Below are positions 1 to 6,653 of a DNA stretch of 26,444 nucleotides, one piece after another (within the stretch, counting starts at the first letter, position 1; each line of letters starts with the position of its first letter). The notes below the pieces were generated by a model. That model searched no databases. It saw only the letters and a program-made list of their open reading frames with translations, and was not told where the DNA came from. A program made the position numbers and the translations under genes. The DNA comes from Spirochaetaceae bacterium (GTDB taxonomy: Bacteria > Spirochaetota > Spirochaetia > DSM-27196 > SKKC01): positions 1-26,444 of the forward strand of contig PWGF01000137.1 in assembly GCA_003554375.1 (NCBI GenBank), given 5' to 3'.

Positions 1-1
1 A

Positions 2-577
2 TTCGACGGGGAGAGGGAGAAACGGAGCATCGGGGAGGAGCCGCCGTATCATACGCTAGTCACCCTCCTTCAGGAGCAGGACACAGCCGCGCGGCGGGTC
101 TTCGCTGAGCTCGTGAGGATGCTACGCATTCGAGGAGGCTACAGAGCTTTTCACCCATCGGGACGGCAGCGGGTGTTGGAGACTCCGGCACAGCTGGTCG
201 CCATTCATCGCGTACCTCCGGAGCGAGATTCCGGGCTCCGTGCGACAGATGGAGTAGCCGCTGGGGCTGAAGCGCCGGGTGGGGTTGCGGAAAGGCCTCG
301 GGAGGAACGCTGCACTGGACAGAGCCCGGATACGGAGTCTCGCCCGAAGCCGGAGATTCCGCGGTCCTTGGTATGCATACACAACCTGACAAGCAATTCG
401 GCGGAATGTATGTTGTCGAGACGTCAGCTCGGGTTTTTCGAGCAGTATGTCTTCACGGATGTTCTTACGGGTGACCGGGTCCTCCCGTATGCCGAGGGTT
501 CCAGCCACGTGAGTATCGAGGTCGAACCGTATGAGATTCTGTGGCTCGCGTTCGTGCCGGATGCTGAGGAAGGCTAG
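2..577 (+). CDS. C-terminal part of a GH13 (subfamily 18-like) sugar phosphorylase / alpha-amylase family protein, partial
   Basis: The reading frame is open from base 2 with no stop, so the gene starts upstream of the window; the ATG at 113-121 is internal. The first part (GEKRS, then VFAELVRMLRIRGGYRAFHP) resembles the end of the catalytic barrel of sucrose or glucosylglycerate phosphorylase-like GH13 enzymes, where a GEKRxINR stretch and an R..AFHP motif are common. The end (SLVCIHNLTS ... VFTDVLTGD ... VEPYEILWLAF) is the typical C-terminal beta-domain ending in a 'PY..LWL' strand. Between these two parts, about bases 239-367 encode a charged, Pro/Glu/Arg/Gly-rich stretch that looks like an insertion. 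The family would catalyse reversible phosphorolysis of a glucoside in the cytoplasm. The catalytic residues lie outside the window, so the exact substrate cannot be read. The gene converges with the next one, 36 bases away. Confidence 0.6.
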   Translation, partial: FDGEREKRSIGEEPPYHTLVTLLQEQDTAARRVFAELVRMLRIRGGYRAFHPSGRQRVLETPAQLVAIHRVPPERDSGLRATDGVAAGAEAPGGVAERPREERCTGQSPDTESRPKPEIPRSLVCIHNLTSNSAECMLSRRQLGFFEQYVFTDVLTGDRVLPYAEGSSHVSIEVEPYEILWLAFVPDAEEG

Positions 578-613
578 ACCTGACGGGGCGGGAGGCTTCT
601 TACAGGTAGCATC

Positions 614-1186
614 TTACTTGATGAGCTTCGCAATCTCCTTGAATGCCGGTGTAGCTGATGTTCTGCAGAGTTCCAGGAGAAGCGACTCGGTGGTTGTGAT
701 GATTACTCCGTTCGTGCGCAGGCGTTCGAGCGCGATCTGTAGGTCACGCGGTGAGCGCGACGACGAGGCGTCTGCGACAAGCACCGGACGGTAACCGTGC
801 TCGACAAGGTCGAGGGCTGACTGTAGCAAGCAGACGTGCGTCTCGATTCCGAAGAGAATGACCGTTCCCTTATCGTGTTCTGCCAGAGCGCTTCGGATGG
901 CGGCATTGTCGACGATGCTGAACTCATCCTTTTCGAAGAGCGGTTTGTCGGCGGTCTTCTCCTGAAGAGACTCGACGGTGCGCCCAAGTCCCTTTGGATA
1001 TTGCTCTGTGACAAGCACGGGGATATCGAGGATGCCCAGCCCATCTATCATCACGCTGACGCGCTGCCTCACTTCTCCGGAGTGGGCGATGTGAGGGAAG
1101 AGCCGTTCCTGGATGTCTACCATGACGCCGACGCATTCATTCGGGAGCACGCGCCCGGACCCTATTGAGTGGCCGTTTTGTTTCAT
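614..1186 (-). CDS. Isochorismatase-family cysteine hydrolase (nicotinamidase-related)
   Basis: A 190-residue protein from the ATG at 1184-1186; the frame runs further upstream to 1261, but that part has no family similarity. The isochorismatase-like cysteine hydrolase fold is recognisable: the nucleophile-activating Asp in VMVDIQERL, a Lys in FEKDEFS, and the catalytic Cys in GIETHVCLLQSALDL, followed by a TSRS-like SSSRSPRD segment. Members hydrolyse amide or vinyl-ether bonds (nicotinamidase, isochorismatase, YcaC-type). The YcaC-like pattern here does not define a substrate. No good Shine-Dalgarno sequence precedes the chosen ATG, so the start is uncertain. The gene is divergent from pyrF-pyrE and convergent with the GH13 gene. 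Its only metabolic hint is the NAD synthase at the far end of the window, which is not real linkage. Confidence 0.85.
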   Translation of the reverse strand: MKQNGHSIGSGRVLPNECVGVMVDIQERLFPHIAHSGEVRQRVSVMIDGLGILDIPVLVTEQYPKGLGRTVESLQEKTADKPLFEKDEFSIVDNAAIRSALAEHDKGTVILFGIETHVCLLQSALDLVEHGYRPVLVADASSSRSPRDLQIALERLRTNGVIITTTESLLLELCRTSATPAFKEIAKLIK

Positions 1187-1270
1187 GCCGTTACTATGAC
1201 ACGGAAGGACCGCGTGTGTAACCAAGGAGCATGGCACTACGGTTAGATTTTTTTGCGGCAACGCGCGGCA

Positions 1271-1317
1271 TTGCGGAGAGGGCCGAGGAACGGTACACTG
1301 TATGGCCCGAGAGGAGG
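1271..1317 (+). promoter_or_regulatory. Candidate sigma70-type promoter and Shine-Dalgarno of pyrF-pyrE
   Basis: TTGCGG (1271-1276) and TACACT (1294-1299) are separated by 17 bases, a plausible -35/-10 pair. Transcription would then start near 1306, downstream of the ATG at 1302. A strong GAGGAGG follows at 1311-1317, five bases before GTG 1323. Both elements argue for the GTG start and a very short leader. The -35 hexamer matches only its TTG half, so the promoter call is tentative; the ribosome binding site is convincing. Confidence 0.45.
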
Positions 1318-1322
1318 CGGAT

Positions 1323-2903
1323 GTGCCGGGAACTGATAAGAAGGAAAGATTGTTCGCCCGGCTTCGCGCCCAAGCGGAGGCCCGAGATACTCTGCTGTGC
1401 GTGGGGCTGGACCCGCGCGTGCCCCCGGGGGAGAAGGCCCGCCAAGAGCTTCTCGATCAGACCAAGCGGATCGTGGAGGCTACTGCCGATTACGCGTTGA
1501 CGTACAAACCCAACATCGCGTTTTTTGAGCGGCATGGACATGAAGGCCTCCGTGCGCTTCAGGAACTTGTGGCTTCTATCCCCGATGACCACCCGGTTAT
1601 TCTCGACGCTAAGCGTGGGGACATTGGGGCTACCGCCATTGCTTATGCCCAGGCTGCCTACGAGTACATCGATGCCGACGGCATCACCCTTTCGCCATAT
1701 CTGGGAGTGGACTCGGTAGAGCCGTTCTCTCGATTCGAGGACCGGGGTTTCTTCGTGCTCTGCCGGACGTCAAACCCTTCGGCAGATGACGTTCAGCATC
1801 TCAAGACAGCGTCCGGGGGAGACCCACTCTATTTGCGAATCGCGGATCTGTTTTTGGAGTGGTCGTCGCGTGTCGGGCTAGTGGTGGCTGCAAACGATGG
1901 TGAAGCGCTGCGTGCAGTGAGAAATAGGTATCCCGATGTATGGATCTTGGCGCCGGGGATAGGACACCAAGGCGGCGGAGCCGGTGATGCGGTCCGGAAC
2001 GGGGCGGACGCCGCCGGCTACGGGATTATCCCGGTTGTGGCGCGATCGATTGCACAGAGCGATGACCCTGCCAAAGCGGCACGAGAGTTTCGGGACGAAA
2101 TCGCTCGCGCGCAAGAAGCTGTGGCTCGACGAGCGGGCCCTCCTCCTTCGCGGTACACTCGGCCGGCGGCAAGCGCCGGACGCGGTGACGCCGACGCCGG
2201 CCGGAGCTCCGAAACGCGTAGCGAGCAAAATGGAGAGGCGCAAAGCGCTGATGGTCCGGAGTTCGACGGGCAGCCGTACCCGACCAGGCGACCGGAGCCC
2301 CCTGAGGTCTTGAAGCGCCGGGTGCTCTCAGGATTCATAGAGGAAGGTTGCTTTCAGACCGGAAAGTTCGTCTTGAAGTCCGGGGTACCGAGTCCTTTTT
2401 ACGTGGATCTCCGGCGGGTGGGCTCGAATCCGCTTCTGCTTGCCCTTGCCGCAGCCGCGTACGCGCAGCTGGCGGAACAGATAGTGTACGACCGTTTAGC
2501 GGCAGTACCCGTCGCGGCATTGCCTCTGGTTGCGGCTACCAGTCTTCGTCTCAACGTGCCGATGATCTATCCCCGCATTCCCATGAAAGCGCATGGTACC
2601 GGTAACCGGATCGAGGGGCATTTCGAGCCGGGGGAACGGGTACTTCTTGTTGACGATCTTATAACGACCGGGAAGAGCAAGATGGAAGCGGTCGAAGTCC
2701 TCAGAGCAGAAGGATTAGAGGTCGAGGACCTCATTGTCTTGCTCGAACGAGGTTGGCAAGGCCGCCATGACATGGAACGCATAGGCGTTCAGGTTCACTC
2801 GTTTGCGACCCTTCCCGAGTTGGTTGGGATCGGGGTCGAGATCGGTGCAATAACTCCTGAAGACCAAGGAAGGGTAGAAGACTTCCTATCCAGGCAGGGA
2901 TAG
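1323..2903 (+). CDS. pyrFE: Bifunctional orotidine-5'-phosphate decarboxylase / orotate phosphoribosyltransferase (PyrF-PyrE fusion)
   Basis: The 526-residue protein joins the last two steps of de novo UMP synthesis: orotate + PRPP to OMP (PyrE), then OMP to UMP (PyrF). Residues about 1-270 are a type 2 OMP decarboxylase: LLCVGLDPR near the start, YKPNIAFFE, and the catalytic LDAKRGDIGATA. Residues about 330-526 are orotate phosphoribosyltransferase with the PRPP-binding loop RVLLVDDLITTGKS. A linker of about 60 residues (bases about 2133-2310) is rich in Ala, Gly, Arg, Glu and Ser and looks disordered. The order is decarboxylase first, the reverse of animal UMP synthase and like that of kinetoplastids and some cyanobacteria. 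GTG 1323 is preferred over ATG 1302 because of the GAGGAGG at 1311-1317. It appears monocistronic and converges with the rrf2-family gene. Confidence 0.95.
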   Translation: MPGTDKKERLFARLRAQAEARDTLLCVGLDPRVPPGEKARQELLDQTKRIVEATADYALTYKPNIAFFERHGHEGLRALQELVASIPDDHPVILDAKRGDIGATAIAYAQAAYEYIDADGITLSPYLGVDSVEPFSRFEDRGFFVLCRTSNPSADDVQHLKTASGGDPLYLRIADLFLEWSSRVGLVVAANDGEALRAVRNRYPDVWILAPGIGHQGGGAGDAVRNGADAAGYGIIPVVARSIAQSDDPAKAAREFRDEIARAQEAVARRAGPPPSRYTRPAASAGRGDADAGRSSETRSEQNGEAQSADGPEFDGQPYPTRRPEPPEVLKRRVLSGFIEEGCFQTGKFVLKSGVPSPFYVDLRRVGSNPLLLALAAAAYAQLAEQIVYDRLAAVPVAALPLVAATSLRLNVPMIYPRIPMKAHGTGNRIEGHFEPGERVLLVDDLITTGKSKMEAVEVLRAEGLEVEDLIVLLERGWQGRHDMERIGVQVHSFATLPELVGIGVEIGAITPEDQGRVEDFLSRQG

Positions 2904-2953
2904 CCGGCACTGGCGGCCGACCGCATCCCCGGGTTGGGCAGTCTCCGTAGGGT

Positions 2954-3044
2954 GTATCCCGGGCGGGCGGGGGCTAGGAGCCGGATGAGACTTTCTTCCT
3001 CTCCGTGGCTGCGAGTATCTCGGGCGGGCGGGGGCTAGGAACCG
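2954..3044. repeat. Direct repeat pair (30 bp, period 61) spanning the rrf2 stop codon
   Basis: Copies at 2954-2983 and 3015-3044 share a core reading GTATCYCGGGCGGGCG followed by GGGGCTAGGARCCG, with two differences. A shorter upstream similarity (TCTCCGT at 2942 and 3000) suggests the duplication was longer. The copy at 3015-3044 contains the stop codon of the Rrf2-family gene (CTA at 3035-3037 on this strand). The other copy lies in the gap between the convergent pyrFE and rrf2 genes. I see no T-tract terminator in this gap. Confidence 0.9.
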
Positions 3045-3508
3045 AAAGCGCTCTGCATGTCCACGTCTTCTCCACTCGTCAACTTCCGGTAGAGCTTCTC
3101 GGAGTTTGACTCCATGATGCGCTGGAGCGTCATTCGGCCAAAGTAGTCTTTTACGAACTCGGTTGCTTCCAGCCACATGTCGTGAACCAAGCACGTGTCT
3201 ATCCGTTCGCAGTTCTTCTCCTCTTCCGTCGTACAAGGAGCAAGCCAGAACCCTTCTCCGACGGCCTCGAAGACGTCCCGAACCGATATTTCCGACGGGG
3301 CGGCGGCCAACTGGAAACCGCCTCCAGGGCCTCGCACCGAACGGACGAGGTTGGCCTTCCTCAGCTTGTGAAGTATCTGTTCCAGAAACTCCGGCGAGAC
3401 TTGTTCCTCTGCCGCGATCTTCTTGATCGGCTTGGGCGACTCCTTCGCCCAAAGTGCAAGATTGGTTACGGCGAGCAGCGCGTAGCGTCCTTTCGTGGTA
3501 ACTCGCAT
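3035..3508 (-). CDS. Rrf2-family transcriptional regulator with IscR-like cysteines
   Basis: A 157-residue winged-helix regulator. The N-terminus (MRVTTKGRYALLAVTNLA), the recognition region (ISPEFLEQIL-like VSPEFLEQILHKLRKANLV) and the wing (RSVRGPGGGFQLA) are classic for Rrf2 proteins. Three cysteines at 92, 100 and 106 sit where IscR carries its 2Fe-2S ligands (E. coli C92, C98, C104), followed by LVHDMW like the usual C..HD.W ending. Fe-S or redox sensing is therefore likely by family analogy. The closest activity could be IscR-, NsrR- or CymR-like, and no isc/suf genes are nearby to decide. The ATG at 3506-3508 has GAGGG upstream. A direct repeat GAACTCG-A-GAACTCG (3557-3571) lies about 50 bases upstream and could be part of an operator. 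The gene lies downstream of efp on the same strand, 122 bases away. Confidence 0.93.
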   Translation of the reverse strand: MRVTTKGRYALLAVTNLALWAKESPKPIKKIAAEEQVSPEFLEQILHKLRKANLVRSVRGPGGGFQLAAAPSEISVRDVFEAVGEGFWLAPCTTEEEKNCERIDTCLVHDMWLEATEFVKDYFGRMTLQRIMESNSEKLYRKLTSGEDVDMQSAFGS

Positions 3509-3608
3509 GGTACAGCCCTCGTCCTACTTACAATGCTTCCGGCCGGTACAAGCGTCGAACTCGAGAACTCGGTCGATGGCTGGGAGTTTCCACCTTCGCC
3601 GTGAGCTT

Positions 3609-3639
3609 CCGCCGCTATGAACTCCCGCCGCTATGAACT
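3609..3639. repeat. 16-bp tandem duplication over the efp stop codon
   Basis: The unit CCGCCGCTATGAACT occurs at 3609-3623 and again at 3625-3639 with one base between (period 16). Read on the minus strand, each copy holds AGTTCATAG, that is the last two Ser codons and the TAG stop of efp. The second stop copy is out of frame with the first. This leaves a duplicated gene end and no obvious hairpin. Confidence 0.9.
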
Positions 3640-4194
3640 GACCCGTTCTACGTACTCCCCGGTCTCCGTGTTCACCAGAACGGAGTCCCCCTCCTTGATG
3701 AAAACGGGGACTTTGACTTGTGCGCCGGTTTCCAAAGTCACCTGTTTGGTTACTCCCGTGGCCGTGTCTCCGCGTACGACCTCCGGGGCTTCAATTACTT
3801 TGTAGACAGCCTTATACGGAAGCTCAATATCTATCGGTTTTTCTTCCCAGATGATGAGCGTATATGTTTCTGCCTCCTTCATGTATGCGGTCTTGTGCTC
3901 CAAGCCTTCCCGGGGGACCACGAATTGCTCGTAGGTTTCCATATCCATGAAGTGAAAGCCGTCGGCATCACCGTAGAGGTACTGGGCGGATCGCTCCTCG
4001 ATCTCGGCCTCTTCCACATCCTCACTGGTTTTGATTGACTCACGGAGAACCTGCCCGGTTCTGAGGCTCTTGAGCTTCAGGCGTACAAACGCTTGCCCTT
4101 TGCCCGGATTCACGAACTCACGTTCGGTTACCTGATACGGATCTCCCTTCAACAGCAGGCACGTGCCTTTACTGATTGCTCCGGCTCTAATCAT
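3631..4194 (-). CDS. efp: Translation elongation factor P
   Basis: A 187-residue protein of normal EF-P length that rescues ribosomes stalled at polyproline stretches. It has the three-domain EF-P pattern: KOW-like N-terminus (GAISKGTCLLLKGDPYQVTEREF), the middle OB domain (YLYGDADGFHFMDMETYEQ) and the C-terminal OB domain (VRGDTATGVTKQVTLETGA ... VNTETGEYVERV). The loop NPGKGQAF puts Lys32 at the tip, equivalent to Lys34 of E. coli EF-P, the residue lysylated by EpmA. The epmA-like gene lies 30 bases upstream on the same strand, so the two are probably co-transcribed and Lys32 is likely modified. The stop codon lies inside a short tandem duplication. Confidence 0.97.
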   Translation of the reverse strand: MIRAGAISKGTCLLLKGDPYQVTEREFVNPGKGQAFVRLKLKSLRTGQVLRESIKTSEDVEEAEIEERSAQYLYGDADGFHFMDMETYEQFVVPREGLEHKTAYMKEAETYTLIIWEEKPIDIELPYKAVYKVIEAPEVVRGDTATGVTKQVTLETGAQVKVPVFIKEGDSVLVNTETGEYVERVSS

Positions 4195-4224
4195 CTGGTT
4201 CTCACAACCTCTCTTCGTTGAGTG

Positions 4225-5271
4225 CTATCCAAGACTTCGCTTTGTTGACGTCTGTACGCTATCATGAAGCGGGAAGAATATCACCCCCTCCAGGCGCGGT
4301 GTACCGCTCACCGCCATCAGCAGACGGTCGAATCCTAGGGCTACGCCCGCCCAGCTGTGGCCATCGGCGGCAAGGTAGTTCCGGAGTCCGGGGGGCGGCT
4401 CGGGTGGTGTCCGGCCTTCGTCCTGGATTGTCCTCTGCTCCTGCTCGAGGAAATCGTCCAGCTCGTGCGGATCAGCGAGCTCGCGATAGCAGTTCGCCAG
4501 CTCGAGACCTCCGAGGTATGCCTCCCACCGCCCCCGGACTTGCAGCGATCGATCAGCGTCGGCGGCCGGTTTGCGTTGGGCAAGGGTTCGAACCGCCGCG
4601 GGGTAGTCGCGCAGGATCACCAGTTGGTCGTCGGGAAGCGCCGGTTCTACGCTGGTAACCAGGATACGGTGAAAGAGCGTTTTCCAGTCTTCATCGGGCC
4701 GAGGCTCATATCCGCTCCGAAACGCGGAGTCGAAAAGACCTTCCCCGTCTACCAGGCGGATGTTCGCCCAATGCTCGAACGCTTCCGCCACGGTGAGCTC
4801 CAAAGGCTTGGCGCGAAAGAGCGAGGTCGTGCCGGCGCGTTCGGTGAGAGTCCGAAGCGATTTGCTTTCGGGTATTTCCCGTACGAAGGCCTTCAACGTT
4901 TCCAACGCATCGTCCTCCTCCGCATCGGGCTCATACCATTCGAGCATGGTGAACTCAGGGTTATGATACCGGCCGAGTGCTTCGCCGTTGCGAAAGCACC
5001 GCCCCAGGAAGTACATAGCGCCCCAGCCCTCCGCGATGAGTCGTTTCAGCCAGAGCTCGGGTGAGGGAATGAGATAGAGCTCGGGCGGCGCGTTTCCCAA
5101 GTTGGGCTGTTCCCACGAGGTTTGAAATAGCCGTATATGGGCCTCGGGAATCGCATACGGACTCAGAAGCGGCGGATCTACCTGCAGAAATCCCCGTTCG
5201 TCAAAGAACTGCCGAACGAATCGATCGAGGTCGCGCCGCGCCCACGCCATCTCCTGCGTCATGCGGCTCAT
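4225..5271 (-). CDS. epmA: EF-P--lysine ligase, lysyl-tRNA synthetase paralogue (EpmA/GenX/PoxA)
   Basis: The 348-residue protein is the class II aminoacyl-tRNA synthetase core without an anticodon-binding domain, which separates EpmA from LysRS. Motif 2 is visible as CFRNGEALGRYHNPEFTMLEWYEP, the substrate site as YLGGLELANCYRELADP, and motif 3 as WAGVALGFDRLLMAVSG. EpmA adenylates lysine (preferably beta-lysine made by EpmB) and transfers it to the loop lysine of EF-P. The adjoining efp supports that role. No epmB-type lysine 2,3-aminomutase is in the window. Start choice is weak: ATGs at 5271, 5262 and 5250 all lack a well-placed Shine-Dalgarno sequence, so the longest is given. A GenX-type synthetase with another target is the only serious alternative. 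Confidence 0.92.
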   Translation of the reverse strand: MSRMTQEMAWARRDLDRFVRQFFDERGFLQVDPPLLSPYAIPEAHIRLFQTSWEQPNLGNAPPELYLIPSPELWLKRLIAEGWGAMYFLGRCFRNGEALGRYHNPEFTMLEWYEPDAEEDDALETLKAFVREIPESKSLRTLTERAGTTSLFRAKPLELTVAEAFEHWANIRLVDGEGLFDSAFRSGYEPRPDEDWKTLFHRILVTSVEPALPDDQLVILRDYPAAVRTLAQRKPAADADRSLQVRGRWEAYLGGLELANCYRELADPHELDDFLEQEQRTIQDEGRTPPEPPPGLRNYLAADGHSWAGVALGFDRLLMAVSGTPRLEGVIFFPLHDSVQTSTKRSLG

Positions 5272-5381
5272 TCTGACACGGACCGAGGGCGTTCTACCAC
5301 CGTGCCGGGGTTTGCAGGGCGAACTCAGAGGGACACTGTGGCCGGAAGCGTGGCGGCGACTACGACCACCGCGTGGGGCTC

Positions 5382-5410
5382 TTGAGTGGGGCGAGTGACA
5401 AGTCTATGAT
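5382..5410 (+). promoter_or_regulatory. Sigma70-type promoter of the malY-mtnN pair
   Basis: TTGAGT (5382-5387) and TATGAT (5405-5410) are 17 bases apart, matching the consensus at 4 of 6 and 5 of 6 positions. The predicted transcript start near 5416-5417 lies only about five bases before the ATG at 5421. This rules out the upstream in-frame starts at 5373 and 5406 if the promoter is used, and implies an almost leaderless mRNA. Confidence 0.5.
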
Positions 5411-5420
5411 TGGGAACGTC

Positions 5421-6653
5421 ATGAGTAGGGCTGGAGGACAATTCTCATCTTCTGTGCACGAAAGTACCTCTTTTTCGCTGGATCATCCGCCTGACAGACG
5501 CGGTACGGACTCAGTGAAGTGGGAGTTCGCGCGTCGTGTCGATCCGGAGGTCGAGCCGATGTGGGTGGCCGATATGGACTTTGCATCGCCCCCCGAAGTG
5601 GTGCGGGCTCTTCATGAACGTGTTGATCACGGCATCTTCGGCTACGGGTTTGTTCGCGATGCGTCTGTCGACGCCTTCCGCGACTGGTACGAGCGGCGTC
5701 ATGGCTATCGCCCGGGGGAGAATGTGGTGTTTCTTCCGGGCGTGATGGCCGGGGTGCGCGCGGCAATCGAGGCGTTTACCGACCTGGGAGAGGGGGTGGT
5801 CGTCCAAACTCCGGTCTATGCTCCTTTGATGAACGCGGTACAAGAGAAGGGACGGGCCCTTATAGTCAACGAGCTCGTCTTGGAAGGGCACCGTTATCGA
5901 ATGGACTATGACGACCTGGCCAGTGTCTTTGCCGGCGGCGCACGTATGCTGCTTCTTTGCTCGCCTCATAATCCGGTCGGCCGCGTCTGGTCGGCCGAAG
6001 AGCTGGCACAGTGTCTGAAGATTGCAGGTGAGTACGGTGCGCTCGTCGTTTCCGACGAGATTCACGGCGACCTCGTTTTCGAGCCGGGGCGTTTTGTTGC
6101 GGCCCGCCAGGTGAGCACTCGGCACTCCGCTTCCAGCATGGCGGAAGTGCTCACATTGGCGGCTCCCAGCAAGACCTTCAACATTCCCGGGCTGCCCGGA
6201 GCGTTTGCCGAGTTACCGACCGGCGAGCATGCGGCCCGTTTTCGCGCGGTAATCAAGCGCGATGGACTGGACATCGCCAACGTGCTTTCTGTTGCGGCGG
6301 CCGAAGCGGCCTACCGGTCTGGGGATGACTGGCTGAACGAGGTGCTTACATACATCGGGGAGACCGAGCGAGAAGTCCGCGAGCGTTTGTCGGGCTCGTC
6401 GATCGGTATGGTGCCGGTACCGCTGGAAGGTACGTACTTGCTCTGGCTCGACTGCCGATCGATTTCAATGGACGACCGGCGTTTGCGGAGTTACCTGGAA
6501 AGGGAGTCCAAGGTGCGGCTCATCGCCGGAAGCTGGTTTGGTCGAGCCGGAGGCGGGTTCTTACGGATGAACATCGCGGCTCCGAGGCACCGGGTTCTCT
6601 CCGCAGTAGACCGCATGCTTCGGGGCCTCGAGGGAGGAAGGCCATCAGAGTGA
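5421..6653 (+). CDS. MalY/PatB-family PLP-dependent C-S lyase (cystathionine beta-lyase-like aminotransferase class I)
   Basis: A 410-residue fold type I PLP enzyme. MalY/PatB hallmarks run in order: DSVKWEF near the start, EPMWVADMDFASPPEV, the HG(I/V)FGYG-like HGIFGYGFV, CSPHNPVGRVW with the PLP-binding Asn, VVSDEIHGDLVF, and the Schiff-base lysine in APSKTFNIPGLPGAF. Members cleave cystathionine or related beta-C-S substrates to homocysteine or thiol, pyruvate and ammonia. The start at 5421 is chosen because a good promoter -10 element covers 5405-5410; 5406 and 5373 are alternatives. Its stop overlaps the GTG start of the nucleosidase gene by four bases (GTGA), so the two are translationally coupled. 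Together they point to sulfur amino acid or S-adenosylmethionine by-product recycling. Exact substrate is unproven. Confidence 0.9.
   Translation: MSRAGGQFSSSVHESTSFSLDHPPDRRGTDSVKWEFARRVDPEVEPMWVADMDFASPPEVVRALHERVDHGIFGYGFVRDASVDAFRDWYERRHGYRPGENVVFLPGVMAGVRAAIEAFTDLGEGVVVQTPVYAPLMNAVQEKGRALIVNELVLEGHRYRMDYDDLASVFAGGARMLLLCSPHNPVGRVWSAEELAQCLKIAGEYGALVVSDEIHGDLVFEPGRFVAARQVSTRHSASSMAEVLTLAAPSKTFNIPGLPGAFAELPTGEHAARFRAVIKRDGLDIANVLSVAAAEAAYRSGDDWLNEVLTYIGETEREVRERLSGSSIGMVPVPLEGTYLLWLDCRSISMDDRRLRSYLERESKVRLIAGSWFGRAGGGFLRMNIAAPRHRVLSAVDRMLRGLEGGRPSE

Noticed and set aside
113..577. A complete small gene starting at ATG 113
   Set aside because: The frame is open back to base 2 and the upstream codons continue the same GH13 similarity, so it is the end of a larger gene.
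4224..4263. A fourth stop-codon duplication at the epmA end (GCTATC at 4224 and 4258)
   Set aside because: Only six bases match with irregular flanks; too short to count with the efp, sdhA and rrf2 cases.
4225..5271. Lysyl-tRNA synthetase
   Set aside because: Lacks the anticodon-binding domain, has GenX/EpmA length and is adjacent to efp.
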